A stretch of 36,973 nucleotides of DNA, taken from assembly GCA_017402445.1 (NCBI GenBank), contig JAFPME010000015.1, positions 1 through 36,973 on the forward strand, in the 5' to 3' direction. This stretch comes from Prevotella sp. (GTDB lineage Bacteria; Bacteroidota; Bacteroidia; Bacteroidales; Bacteroidaceae). Shown here piece by piece: positions 1 to 8,435 of the stretch (positions within the stretch are counted from its first letter, which is position 1; each line of letters starts with the position of its first letter). The position numbers were made by a program, and so were the translations under genes. The notes beneath the pieces were generated by a model. The model was not told the DNA's origin. It made no database searches and saw only the letters and a program-made list of their open reading frames with translations.

Positions 1-1
1 G

Positions 2-103
2 GCTGAGTCCTTCAACGCGAAAATCAAAGCGTTCAGGACACAGTTCAGAGGAGTGACAGACATCAAGTTCTTCATGTACAGACTCGCAAAGCTATACTCT
101 TGA
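2..103 (+). mobile_element. 3' end of an IS transposase gene (cut by window edge)
   Basis: An open frame runs in from the left edge and ends at TGA 101-103, giving 33 residues that begin AESFNAKIKAFR and end FFMYRLAKLYS. This ESFNxKIKxFRxQFRGVxDxxFFxxRLxKLY pattern is the C-terminal end of DDE transposases seen in many Bacteroidetes insertion sequences (ISL3-like/ISAon1 type, from memory). The catalytic part lies outside the window, so whether the gene is intact cannot be judged. The stretch just after it, about 118-139, contains CAGGTTTATCCGCTGACCC, which may be the right terminal inverted repeat. The left end is not visible to confirm this. Confidence 0.75.
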
Positions 104-419
104 CCGGACAGCATGCCAACCAGGTTTATCCGCTGACCCGACATTTGTTTTGGGGTGGTGTCAGTCTGAAGCTTCCCGCCAACGAGCATCTGTCGGTCGG
201 CAGTGTCGGCTTTCATCTTCTCTTCATCGCGCCAGTCCGGGTTTAGTCAATCGAGGTTCGATAAAAGCAGCAGGATGTTGGAGCTGCAAGGGGTTTTCAT
301 GAATGAATGCGCATTGCGACGGAGATTGTAAACATTTTATACCAAAAAGCCGTTTTGGAATTTTCTCTCGTTTTCGGGACATGATAGCGGTCTTTTTTTA
401 AAAAAACGCGGTGCAAAAA
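104..419. other. Intergenic stretch after the IS, no gene seen
   Basis: Apart from the possible IS terminus near 118-139, I see no convincing reading frame, RNA or terminator here. Base composition becomes AT-rich after about 330 with poly-A/T runs, as in the flank of the palindrome array that follows. Confidence 0.5.
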
Positions 420-655
420 CCAAGAAAAACTGTCTCCTTTTTCAAAACGGGCCGTTTTACGCTGCAAAATGGCCCGTTCTGTCGCTCAGAATGATTCATT
501 CTGTCAAGCAGAATGGGCCATTTTCAAGTGTAAAATGAGCCGTTTTGAAAGCCTGAAAAATGTAAAGAAAACACAAGTCGTTTGTTTCCAGTGTTTTAAA
601 ACTTTCTCATCCTTCGCGTGTACGCGTCCTCCTGATTTTTATTTTGGAAGACCCA
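420..655. repeat. Palindrome-array element, copy 1 (five units, 22-bp period)
   Basis: Five 15-bp inverted repeats of 7-1-7 form start at 444, 466, 488, 510 and 532, exactly 22 bp apart. The first is AAAACGGGCCGTTTT and the third is AGAATGATTCATTCT. A conserved flank follows, including CGCGTGTACGCG at 615-626 and a T-rich end near 650. The same element recurs at 17680-17910 with a constant offset of 17259 bp from 444 to about 650, and no insertion or deletion between the copies. A small reading frame (469-669) runs through it, but base differences between copies fall evenly over codon positions, so I do not annotate it as a gene. Function unknown; a multi-site protein-binding array or a structured mobile element are both possible. 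Confidence 0.85.
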
Positions 656-794
656 CCGTAATTTTGTGAAAAACTGTTATTTCGTAAACATAATTCAGTA
701 TTCGTCCAGACATTACCCCAAACGGGAAAAACAGGTTTTACGCTGCTGTCTTATTCTGAACAGGCGTTTTCTTTCATTTTTCTCTGACTGAAGG

Positions 795-826
795 TTTGGC
801 GTTTTCGTTTTTTTTCGTTACATTTG
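795..826 (+). promoter_or_regulatory. Bacteroidetes-type promoter for the small secreted peptide gene
   Basis: TTTG (795-798), a 20-bp spacer and TACATTTG (819-826) match the Bacteroidetes sigma-ABfr consensus TTTG-N19-21-TAnnTTTG. A start about 7 bp further would give a leader of roughly 25 nt before the ATG at 859. Confidence 0.75.
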
Positions 827-858
827 CAAAAAATATATCAAACTAAACCGTTACGAAC

Positions 859-1167
859 ATGATAATCTCCAAACTTCCATCGATAGTATGCAACCTTGTT
901 GCCACCGTTTGTCTGCTGTGCTGTGGGCTTACAGCCTACGCCCAGACGGGGAACATCGTCTTTGAAGACGAGCATGTGAAAGCCATCTACGTGCCCGAGG
1001 GAGCAGACATCGTCACCGGTATGAAAGCCGTGGAGAGCGACGCCACCGACAGCCGCCCCACTGGCGTATGGACGCTCGACGGCCGCCGCCTGCGCTCCGC
1101 CGCCACCCTCACCGGCCTGTCCAGCGGCATCTATCTGCTCAACGGCCGCAAGGTGGTCGTGAAGTAA
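859..1167 (+). CDS. Small secreted peptide with Prevotella-type C-terminal tail
   Basis: 102 residues. Residues 1-28 form a signal peptide with a hydrophobic core and a probable cleavage after AYA. The last ~35 residues follow the pattern G-V-W-T-L-D-G-R-R-L ... L-S-S-G-I-Y-L-L-N-G-R-K-V-V-V-K. That is the C-terminal tail found on many secreted Prevotella proteins, and it resembles the end of the BspA-like protein at 34662-36500. Only about 40 residues separate signal and tail, so this is either a genuinely tiny exported protein or the relic of a longer one whose middle was lost. A good promoter lies directly upstream, which favours expression. Function unknown. The long frame overlapping it from 1068 belongs to the next gene, whose real start is later. 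Confidence 0.7.
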   Translation: MIISKLPSIVCNLVATVCLLCCGLTAYAQTGNIVFEDEHVKAIYVPEGADIVTGMKAVESDATDSRPTGVWTLDGRRLRSAATLTGLSSGIYLLNGRKVVVK

Positions 1168-1310
1168 TCGCCTATGGGCATCCGTGTTTTTGGGTTTTTG
1201 CTTGCGGCCGAAAGGTCTTGTGCTTGTTGCCGACAAGTCTTTCGCCTGTAAGCAAAAGCCGCAAGAATAGCCTTCGGGGTGCAGACAAGCTCACTCGCTC
1301 AAAAAGAAAC

Positions 1311-2114
1311 ATGAAGAAACAACGGAAACTGTTTTGCGAAATATCGCCGCTGACGTACCGGATTTCGGTGGAGAAGGGCATCTTGTTGCGCCATCTGCGC
1401 GACTGTCTGCGCTTTGTCTCTTTCGCCCGCGAACGGCGCGAGAAGTACTTGCCGGTGCTGGTCTATCGGCACGGTTCGCTCATTCGCCGCCGACTCGGCA
1501 ACGTGAACATGCAGCTGCAGGAGAACAAGGCGGTGAATCTGTCGCTGGCAGCACCGAAGATCAGCGGCGTCGTCATCAAACCCGGACAGACGTTCTCCTT
1601 CTGGAAGCTTGTCGGCCGCACCTCGGCGGCCCGTGGCTACCGCGAAGGGCTGACCATTGCGCGCGGCGCACCTTCGCAGGGCGTTGGCGGCGGCCTGTGC
1701 CAGTTCACGAACCTCATCCACTGGATGGTGCTCCATTCGGAACTGACCATCGTGGAGCACCATCACCACGACGGCGTGGACCTCTTCCCCGACTTCAACC
1801 GCACGATTCCGTTCGGAACGGGCACCAGCATCACGTACAACTATCTGGACTACCGCGTGAAGAACAACACCGACAATACCTACCAGCTTGTCACCTGGGT
1901 GGATGGCGAGTACCTGCGCGGCGAACTGCGTGCGCTCCGGCGCCAAAGCTACTCTTACCATGTGCACGCCGTGGGCGAGCATTTCTCACGCGAAGCGGAT
2001 GGCATCTACCGTTGCGGCGAGGTGGTGCGCGACAAAATCGACCGCCGAACGGGCGTCGTTGTGGAGCAGCAGGTCGTCAGACGTAACCATGCCAAGGTGC
2101 TCTACGACATGTAG
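1311..2114 (+). CDS. VanW family protein
   Basis: 267 residues from ATG 1311. The frame is open further upstream, but that part overlaps the preceding gene, and MKKQRKLF is the natural start. The VanW domain is recognised from PGQTFSFWKLVGRTSAARGY (residues 91-110), GGGLCQFTNLIHWMVLHSEL (127-145) and the His-rich VEHHHHDGVDLFPDFNR (148-164). VanW was named from an accessory gene in vancomycin-resistance clusters; its biochemical role is not settled, and Bacteroidetes carry it without glycopeptide resistance. No signal peptide or membrane segment is evident. It lies 143 bp after the small peptide gene and 113 bp before the HD phosphohydrolase. No resistance genes surround it, so a housekeeping envelope role is more likely, but that is inference. 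Confidence 0.85.
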   Translation: MKKQRKLFCEISPLTYRISVEKGILLRHLRDCLRFVSFARERREKYLPVLVYRHGSLIRRRLGNVNMQLQENKAVNLSLAAPKISGVVIKPGQTFSFWKLVGRTSAARGYREGLTIARGAPSQGVGGGLCQFTNLIHWMVLHSELTIVEHHHHDGVDLFPDFNRTIPFGTGTSITYNYLDYRVKNNTDNTYQLVTWVDGEYLRGELRALRRQSYSYHVHAVGEHFSREADGIYRCGEVVRDKIDRRTGVVVEQQVVRRNHAKVLYDM

Positions 2115-2190
2115 CAGCTCAAAAGGACACAAAAACCTGTTTGTTTTTACGATTTCCCTGCTTTTTACGCGTCTTCTCATTTTTTTATTG

Positions 2191-2198
2191 TATCTTTG
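2191..2198 (+). promoter_or_regulatory. -7 promoter box for the HD-domain gene
   Basis: TATCTTTG is an exact TAnnTTTG match 29 bp before the ATG at 2228. No TTTG lies at the expected -33 spacing (only a T-rich run at 2162-2166), so the promoter call rests on one box and its position. Confidence 0.6.
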
Positions 2199-2227
2199 CT
2201 CAGGATTATCAAAACATTGTTTTCACC

Positions 2228-4306
2228 ATGAAGTTGTATTCACAGACTGATACTAATTGGCGGAACATGGGGTCGCGTGTCTTGCTCGTCGTCCTGAGTG
2301 TGGTGCTGATTGTGTGGTTCCTGCCACGCACCAGCGGTCCGCAGTTCCGTTACGATGTTGGCAAACCGTGGATGTATGGCTCACTCATAGCCCAGTTCGA
2401 CTTCCCCATCTACAAGACCGACGAGGCCATCAAGGCTGAGCAAGACAGCATCAACAAGAATTTTGAGCCCTATTACAACTATAATCCGCTGACAGAGGCA
2501 GAGCAGATCAACAAATTCAAGGAGGACTTTCAGGAAGGCATCGCCGGACTGTCGAACGAATACATCGCCATCATCATTGCACGGCTGCACCAGGTCTACG
2601 AGGTCGGCATCATGAGGACGACGGAATACAGGAAGGCTTTCAGCGACACGACGCGCACCGTGCGCGTGGTATACGAGAAAACGGCACAGAACACCGACAT
2701 GAAAAGCCTCTTCTCGGAGATGTCGGCCTACGAACAGCTCTTCATGGACGAGCGGCTGGCCCATCAGCGGCAGACGTTGCAGCGCTGCAACCTGAACGAG
2801 TACATCGTGCCGAATGTCATCTACGACAAGGAGCGCAGCGAAACGGAGAAGGCCGACCAGCTCAGCAGCATCGCCATTGCCAGCGGCATGGTGCTCGCCG
2901 GGCAGAAAATCATCGACCGGGGCGAAATTATCGACGCTCATACCTACCGTGTACTGAGCAGTTTCGAGCGCGAAATGACGCGCCGCAGTGCCGACAACAG
3001 CACCATTACCTCCACCATAGCGGGCCAGACGCTCTTCGTGGGCATCCTGATGATGCTCTTCACGCTCTACCTGAGCCTCTTCCGCAAGGACTACCTGGAG
3101 AAGATGCGGAGCATTCTGATGCTCTATTTCTTCATCACCATCTTCCCCATCCTGGTGTCGATCATGATGGAGCACAACATGCTCAGCGTCTACATCCTCC
3201 CCCTGGCCATCGCACCCATCTTCATCCGCGTGTTCATGGACTCACGGACGGCCTTCATCTCGCACACGGTGATGATCCTCATCTGCGCAGCCGCCGTGAA
3301 ATACCAGTACGAATTCATCATCATCGAACTGGTGGCCGGTCTCACCGCCATCTATTCCTTGCGCGAACTGTCGCAGCGGGCGCAGCTCTTCCGCACGGCC
3401 CTGCTCGTGACCATTGCCAGCGCCGCCATGTACTTTGCCCTGCAGCTGATGCAGGACAACAGCATCACCACGATGGACCACGACATGTACAAGCACTTCA
3501 TCGTCAACGGCGTACTGCTGCTCTTCGCCTATCCGCTGATGCTCGTCGTGGAGAAGACCTTCGGCTTCATCTCCAACGTGACGCTCATCGAACTGTCGAA
3601 CACCAGCAAGGACCTGCTGCTCAAGCTCAGCGAGGTGGCACCCGGCACGTTCCAGCACTCCATCATGGTCGGTAACCTGGCGGCAGCCATTGCAAACAGG
3701 ATTGATGCCGACGCGCAGCTGGTGCGTACGGGAGCTCTCTACCATGACATCGGTAAGATGCAGAACCCGGCGTTCTTCACCGAGAATCAGGCTGGTGTGA
3801 ATCCGTTGGACAAGATGTCGCGCATCGAAGCGGCGCAAATCGTCATCAGCCACGTCACCGAGGGCATCAAGCTGGCCGAGCGCAGCAACCTGCCGTCTGT
3901 CATCCGCGACTTCATTGCCACTCACCACGGCGCAGGCATGGCCAAGTACTTCTACATCTCCTATCAGAACGAGCATCCCAACGATCCCGTGGACAAGACG
4001 CTCTTCTCCTATCCAGGGCCCAATCCGTTCACTCGCGAGCAAGCCATCCTCATGATGGCCGACACGGCCGAGGCCGCTTCGCGCTCATTGTCGGAGTATA
4101 CGGAGGAGACAATATCGAATCTCATCAACCGACTGGTGGACGGACAGGTGGCCGACGGCTACTTCCGCGACTGTCCCATCACGTTCCTCGACATCAGTCA
4201 GGCCAAGCAAGTGCTTATCGAGCGCCTCAAAAATATCTACCACACGCGTATCAGCTATCCGGAACTGAACGCCAAAGGTGATTCCACCCACAAGGAGAGC
4301 CACTGA
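2228..4306 (+). CDS. 7TM-HD family phosphohydrolase (PgpH-like, probable c-di-AMP phosphodiesterase)
   Basis: 692 residues from ATG 2228. The frame is open 29 codons earlier, but those codons contain the promoter box at 2191, so the later start is used. A first membrane helix spans about 18-33. A long extracytoplasmic 7TM-HDED region (about 35-260) contains KTDEAIKAEQDSI. Further helices follow between about 265 and 445. The cytoplasmic HD domain contains FQHSIMVGNL (around H477), the metal-binding pair H506-D507 in YHDIGK, and THHG further on. The architecture equals that of PgpH, which hydrolyses the second messenger c-di-AMP in Listeria (established knowledge). The substrate here is inferred from family. 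Its control of turgor and wall homeostasis would fit an envelope-related neighbourhood. Confidence 0.9.
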   Translation: MKLYSQTDTNWRNMGSRVLLVVLSVVLIVWFLPRTSGPQFRYDVGKPWMYGSLIAQFDFPIYKTDEAIKAEQDSINKNFEPYYNYNPLTEAEQINKFKEDFQEGIAGLSNEYIAIIIARLHQVYEVGIMRTTEYRKAFSDTTRTVRVVYEKTAQNTDMKSLFSEMSAYEQLFMDERLAHQRQTLQRCNLNEYIVPNVIYDKERSETEKADQLSSIAIASGMVLAGQKIIDRGEIIDAHTYRVLSSFEREMTRRSADNSTITSTIAGQTLFVGILMMLFTLYLSLFRKDYLEKMRSILMLYFFITIFPILVSIMMEHNMLSVYILPLAIAPIFIRVFMDSRTAFISHTVMILICAAAVKYQYEFIIIELVAGLTAIYSLRELSQRAQLFRTALLVTIASAAMYFALQLMQDNSITTMDHDMYKHFIVNGVLLLFAYPLMLVVEKTFGFISNVTLIELSNTSKDLLLKLSEVAPGTFQHSIMVGNLAAAIANRIDADAQLVRTGALYHDIGKMQNPAFFTENQAGVNPLDKMSRIEAAQIVISHVTEGIKLAERSNLPSVIRDFIATHHGAGMAKYFYISYQNEHPNDPVDKTLFSYPGPNPFTREQAILMMADTAEAASRSLSEYTEETISNLINRLVDGQVADGYFRDCPITFLDISQAKQVLIERLKNIYHTRISYPELNAKGDSTHKESH

Positions 4307-4491
4307 GACCCCACTGGGACCGCTGCGTTGGGGGTGCTGGTCACGGAATGCTTTGCTTTCTTGCGTTGTGAAAACAGAATCCAACAGGTCGCAGTCGTCG
4401 GGAAACTGCAACGTGAGGGCTGATATTGACAGAGTATCGGAGCTGATGAGAGATTTCTTTCGCTAAGTTACTATAAAACTAAAGTTACGTT

Positions 4492-5445
4492 ATGAAGAGA
4501 ATTTTATTGGCAATGATGCTGGTTTGTGTAGCCGCGATGATTTCATACAGTTGCAAACAGAATCAGACGCAGCCGGAAACAGTTTCCACTACGTCTGAGG
4601 ATAGCATGGTAACTGTGGATGAAGAACCGTACAATCTTGAAGCCATAGCCAAGGCCATTGAGGGTTGCACTTATCTCTATCGTTTCGAGAAAGGTGTCGC
4701 GTTTATGGAAAAGGATGACGAGCGGGTTTATATCGATCTGCAGGGACGTCGTGTAGAGAAACCGAAGGAAGAGGTTGATCCCAATGCACTGAGAGTGCAG
4801 TACAATGATGGGATGTATGGCTTCGTTGATGGCAATGGCAAGTTGGTTATTCCTTATCAGTACCATTTCGCTGTCGATTTCAGCGACGGCATGGCCTTGG
4901 TCTGCAACGAGAATGGAGAGATCGGTTATGTGAACACGAAGGGCGAGCTGGTCATACCATATAAGTACGATAATCCGGCCGAGCGAAATGGCAATGACTT
5001 CCATGAGGGACTCTGTGCCGTGATGGTGGATGGTGCGCACGAGTGGTTCAGCTATATCGACAAGACAGGCAAGCTGGCTTTCCCGGGCATCTTCAGTCAG
5101 GACAGCGATTTCAGCGAGGGACTGGCAGCAGTCACGACAACAGGTGAAGATAGTCAAAGCGGCTATATCGACCATTCAGGCAAGATGGTAATCACATTGC
5201 CGGAAGGGTGGTGGGGCCGCAATTTTAGAGATGGCGTGGCCCAGATTCAGAAAAACGACTCCTGTTTCATCATCGACAAGACAGGCAAACGACTCTTCCC
5301 GGTGGACAGCAAGAAGATCTATACAGGCGATGATATTGTCTTCTCTGACGGTCTTGCCGTCGTTATTGGTAAGGGCCAATACGAGATGAAATGGGGCTTT
5401 ATGGATAAGACAGGCCGCATTACCTTCTGTCTCGGCAATGATTAG
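4492..5445 (+). CDS. WG-repeat lipoprotein
   Basis: 317 residues. The N-terminus MKRILLAMMLVCVAAMISYSC is a lipoprotein-type signal with Cys21 as the probable lipidated residue. The rest consists of about six WG/KWG-type repeats of the form G-(Y/F)-V/I-(D/N)-x-x-G-K-L-V-I-P, for example YGFVDGNGKLVIPYQYHFA and IGYVNTKGELVIPYKYD, each followed by F-S/H-(D/E)-G-L-A. Such repeats build a beta-rich fold in secreted and outer-membrane proteins; no enzymatic role is established. The gene stands alone, 185 bp after the HD gene, with no clear TAnnTTTG box. Its composition is visibly less GC-rich than the flanking genes. Confidence 0.85.
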   Translation: MKRILLAMMLVCVAAMISYSCKQNQTQPETVSTTSEDSMVTVDEEPYNLEAIAKAIEGCTYLYRFEKGVAFMEKDDERVYIDLQGRRVEKPKEEVDPNALRVQYNDGMYGFVDGNGKLVIPYQYHFAVDFSDGMALVCNENGEIGYVNTKGELVIPYKYDNPAERNGNDFHEGLCAVMVDGAHEWFSYIDKTGKLAFPGIFSQDSDFSEGLAAVTTTGEDSQSGYIDHSGKMVITLPEGWWGRNFRDGVAQIQKNDSCFIIDKTGKRLFPVDSKKIYTGDDIVFSDGLAVVIGKGQYEMKWGFMDKTGRITFCLGND

Positions 5446-5555
5446 ACTGACTATTGAGGACAAACGACAGGGCATCTGGCCTGCCAAGGAGGAGAACTTT
5501 TTTTTAACGTGACTATGTAGCCACGAAACTGGACAAGATTTAAATGTATATTAGT

Positions 5556-6479
5556 ATGAACAGATTGTTTTTATCAGCCGCATTATTGGCGGCAACGGTT
5601 ACAACCCAAGCGCAGGACTACACGCTTGACGGCGTTGTGCATCAAACAGAAATCGTTCCCGTGGTCGTGTCCAATTTCAACGGGCAGACGCTCGATGCAG
5701 CCCCTGCGGGGAAAAGCAAGACGATTACTCTATCAAGAACGTCGTTCTCAAAACCTATGGACGACTACAATGCCTTGGCTTTGCCCGAGTTGAAGGTTGG
5801 AAACATCATCGGGCATCCGACACTCGGCTGGGACGACACCGATTACCGCATACCCGACATCGTGCCGGAGGTTTACAGCGACGGGTGGATACTGAATGAT
5901 GTCTTCTACGACGGCGACTATCCTGTGGCAACTTACGGTAGGGCACCGAAAACGGAACTCCTGCCTTGGGGAGAATCAGAGAAGGACATATCGCGTCGAG
6001 GCAGGGACCCGCACCTGATCATGCTCGTCGACCCATCGAAGGAGGTGAAGAAAGTGTACAACACATCGTCGATGACTTTCCCGCCCAAGAACCGTGCAGC
6101 CGACATCGACAGGCAGTCGGTCCGCTGGGCTGTCGTGAAGGATGGTATTCTGTACTTCAGCATTTCCGGCTTGATGGGCTTCGATGGTGGGCAAAATGCG
6201 TATGTTGTAGCAATCGACACCTCCACCGACAAGACACTGTGGGTCAGCAAGCCCAACACTTGCAACACGGACAACTTCCTGATTATTGACAATTCCATCG
6301 TGTGTGGATTCGGTGAATCTGATAAACCGGATTTTATTTACGTTCTGAACAGATTTACAGGTGTACGGAAACAAAAGCTTTGGGTTGCCCATGGGCCTAA
6401 TTGGCTGGCTCAGGGCAGTGACGGCAGGCTCTATGTCTCTCTGTATGACAATCACGTTGCCTTTAAGATAAACCGGTAA
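5556..6479 (+). CDS. Secreted protein of unknown function, possible beta-propeller
   Basis: 307 residues if started at ATG 5556 (MNRLFLSAALLAATVTTQAQ, a clean signal peptide cut after AQA). An in-frame ATG at 5544 would add four residues. The mature part has segments such as AYVVAIDTSTDKTLWVSKP and FIYVLNRFTG, the strand-turn pattern of PQQ-like propeller blades, and GSDGRLYVSLYDNHVAFKINR near the end. There are too few blades and no BamB signature, so I do not name it BamB. It is followed at 6555-6589 by a strong terminator, so it ends its transcription unit. No neighbour reveals a role. Confidence 0.7.
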   Translation: MNRLFLSAALLAATVTTQAQDYTLDGVVHQTEIVPVVVSNFNGQTLDAAPAGKSKTITLSRTSFSKPMDDYNALALPELKVGNIIGHPTLGWDDTDYRIPDIVPEVYSDGWILNDVFYDGDYPVATYGRAPKTELLPWGESEKDISRRGRDPHLIMLVDPSKEVKKVYNTSSMTFPPKNRAADIDRQSVRWAVVKDGILYFSISGLMGFDGGQNAYVVAIDTSTDKTLWVSKPNTCNTDNFLIIDNSIVCGFGESDKPDFIYVLNRFTGVRKQKLWVAHGPNWLAQGSDGRLYVSLYDNHVAFKINR

Positions 6480-6551
6480 GGGCTCCGCGATAGGTCATCA
6501 GCAACCGCCCGGACGTTTCTTGCCGGGCATTGACGATGGCTAATAAAAATG

Positions 6552-6703
6552 ACAAAAGGCATCTTGTCTCACGACATGATGCCTTTTTTAAAATCTCTCG
6601 CTCATAATATATTTTGTGTCTCAGCCTTCACAGGGGGAAGCACAAACTAAAAAATATGCCCTTAAAGAATAGAAAAGGGCTTAGTCAACTGATTGCAAAG
6701 GTA
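6552..6703 (-). ncRNA. Candidate small RNA between a minus-strand promoter box and the terminator
   Basis: On the minus strand TACCTTTG (plus 6703-6696) exactly matches the -7 consensus. About 130 nt downstream lies the hairpin at 6586-6555, followed by a partly T-rich stretch. Between them there is no frame of useful length. There are two further hairpins: GCCCTT/AAGGGC (6658-6663 with 6675-6680) and TTTGTG/CACAAA near 6613-6646. No -33 TTTG is present at the right distance. This could be a small RNA, or the relic of a promoter whose gene is gone. The rest of 6480-6802 holds no gene. Confidence 0.3.
6555..6589. terminator. Rho-independent terminator, probably bidirectional
   Basis: The arms AAAGGCATCTTGTC (6555-6568) and GACATGATGCCTTT (6573-6586) pair over 14 bp with one mismatch, around the loop TCAC. 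A T-run follows on the plus strand (6584-6589) and an A-run precedes it, so it can stop transcripts from both sides. It ends the gene at 5556-6479. Confidence 0.85.
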
Positions 6704-6802
6704 CAAATATTTGCGACCAATTTAGCATTGAGAGGGATAGTTGTTCTTTTATTTAACATTATTCAACACATTTGGGCGCTCCTTTGCGGATGTGGTTTAG
6801 GC

Positions 6803-8374
6803 TCAGTGCCCGTTGAAGATGACATAGAGCACCACCATGACAGCGGCAAGAAGCACCCATCCAACGCGCACGTCGAGCGATGGGCGCGATGGCTGAAGAT
6901 TGATGACGGCAGCTTCTTGGCGGTTGGTCTTGTCCGTCAATGACACAATGACCATGGCTGCTGCAATGATAATGAAGATGTAGAACGACAGCATCATGAA
7001 GTGGGGCCAGAAGTCGTACTGCTCGGCGGGGAGCACCCAGAGGTAGAGAATGCCCACACCGATGGAGAACACGGTGCCGAGCGTCAGCGCCATGTTGGCT
7101 GCACGGGCGGTGGTTCGCTTCCAGAAGACGCCGAACAGGAAGACGGCAGCCATGGGCGGTGCGATGAATCCCAGCACGGACTGGAAGATGTTGAAGAGGT
7201 TCAGACCCTCTATGCTGTCTATGGCCACGCAGATGATGACTGAGATGATGGCTCCGACGATGGTCACACGGTGCCCCATGCTGATAATCTCGGTCTGGCT
7301 GGCATCCGGGTTGAAGCGCTTCACGTAGATGTCCATCGTGAAGACAGTGCTCAGGGCGTTGAGCGCCGAGCCGATGGTGCTGACCAGCGCTGCCGTCAGG
7401 ACGGCCATGACCAGTCCGACCATTCCTATGGGGAACAGATTGGTCACCATGGTCATGTAGGCTTCGTCGGGATTCTGCAGATTGGGGTACAGCGCGAGAC
7501 ACAGAATGCCGGGCAGGATGTAGAGGGGCACGTCAAGAATCTTCAGCCAACCAGTGAAATTGGCTCCGCGCTGGCCTTCGTTCAGGTCGCGGGCGGCCAG
7601 CACGGGCTGCACCATCGACTGGTCGGTACACCAGAACCACACGCCCATGATGGGATAGCCCAGCACGATGGGCAGCCAGGGGAAGTCGGGATCGCTGTTG
7701 GGTCGGAACAGATTCCAGTAGTCGGCGGGCACGGCGGCGCTCAGTCCACTGATGCCTCCAACCTTCACGAGGCCGACAATGGTCAGCGTGGCTGAGACGA
7801 CGATGAGCAGAATCATCTGATATACATTGGTATAGGCAACGGCTTTCAGTCCGCCTGCCATGGAGAAGAAGGCCGAGATGGCCAGCAGGATGAGCGCTGA
7901 GGCCCACATGGGGATGCTGAACACCTGACGGATGAGAATGCCCCCTGCGAAGAGGGTAAGCGCGAGCCACGAAATCATGATGGTAACGATGGTGTACCAC
8001 GCGAGGATGTTGCGCGTCTGCTGTCCGAAGCGCAGTCCCATGAACTCGGGTAGTGTGCTGACTCCCGAGCCGAGATAGCGCGGTGCGAAGACAAAAGCCA
8101 ACAGGGCGATGAAGACAAAGGCATACCACGCGTAGTTGCCCGACACGATGCCCGTGGTGAAACCTGCCGAGGCGGAGGCAATGAGCATTGATGGTCCGAC
8201 GTTGGTACCCCACATGGAAAAACCGATGTGATGCCATCGCAGAGAATGTTCTGCAAGGAAGAGGCTGCTGCCCTTCTTCCGCTTCGTGCTGGCCCAGATG
8301 CCGATGGCGAGTAGCACGATGAAGTAGGTGGCGAGGATGACCCAGTCGGTGGGCGTGAGGAATTTTGCTTGCAT
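6803..8374 (-). CDS. Sodium:solute symporter (SSS/SGLT family)
   Basis: 523 residues from ATG 8374 (MQAKFLTPTDWVILATYFI). The frame is open 42 codons further upstream, but that part runs over the stop of the preceding gene. About 13-14 hydrophobic helices, the early block STKRKKGSSLFLAEHSLRWH and the GPSMLIASASAGF segment identify the solute:sodium symporter family, near the sugar (SGLT-like) branch. It is the last gene of the minus-strand operon, 61 bp after the corrinoid fusion. Its position suggests that it imports the compound processed by the GH31 enzyme and/or the methyltransferase, such as a (methylated) mono- or disaccharide or uronic acid. The substrate is inference; SSS members also carry amino acids and organic acids. 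Confidence 0.88.
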   Translation of the reverse strand: MQAKFLTPTDWVILATYFIVLLAIGIWASTKRKKGSSLFLAEHSLRWHHIGFSMWGTNVGPSMLIASASAGFTTGIVSGNYAWYAFVFIALLAFVFAPRYLGSGVSTLPEFMGLRFGQQTRNILAWYTIVTIMISWLALTLFAGGILIRQVFSIPMWASALILLAISAFFSMAGGLKAVAYTNVYQMILLIVVSATLTIVGLVKVGGISGLSAAVPADYWNLFRPNSDPDFPWLPIVLGYPIMGVWFWCTDQSMVQPVLAARDLNEGQRGANFTGWLKILDVPLYILPGILCLALYPNLQNPDEAYMTMVTNLFPIGMVGLVMAVLTAALVSTIGSALNALSTVFTMDIYVKRFNPDASQTEIISMGHRVTIVGAIISVIICVAIDSIEGLNLFNIFQSVLGFIAPPMAAVFLFGVFWKRTTARAANMALTLGTVFSIGVGILYLWVLPAEQYDFWPHFMMLSFYIFIIIAAAMVIVSLTDKTNRQEAAVINLQPSRPSLDVRVGWVLLAAVMVVLYVIFNGH

Positions 8375-8435
8375 AGGTCTTTTTATTATATGTGTAGATA
8401 GATTCTTTCCGTATTGCGAATGAATGAGAGGTGGA

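Noticed and set aside
444-546. CRISPR array
   Set aside because: Units are only 15 bp, separated by 7 bp, diverged from one another, and no cas gene is present; CRISPR spacers are about 30 bp.
469-669. 66-residue frame inside palindrome array copy 1
   Set aside because: A related frame exists in copy 2, but the differences are spread evenly over codon positions, so it is conserved as DNA and not as protein; the sequence is rich in Cys/Phe with no known motif.
4278-4466. 62-residue frame between the HD gene and the WG-repeat gene
   Set aside because: Overlaps the end of the HD gene, has no recognisable domain, no promoter box and a biased Arg/Thr/Ser content.
5556-6479. BamB (outer-membrane assembly lipoprotein)
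   Set aside because: Only a few propeller-like blades, no lipobox and no neighbours of the Bam system.
6600-6660. TPP riboswitch (a CTGAGA string on the minus strand)
   Set aside because: The other conserved TPP parts (ACCC, GAACCTGA and the paired stems) are absent, and no thiamine gene follows.
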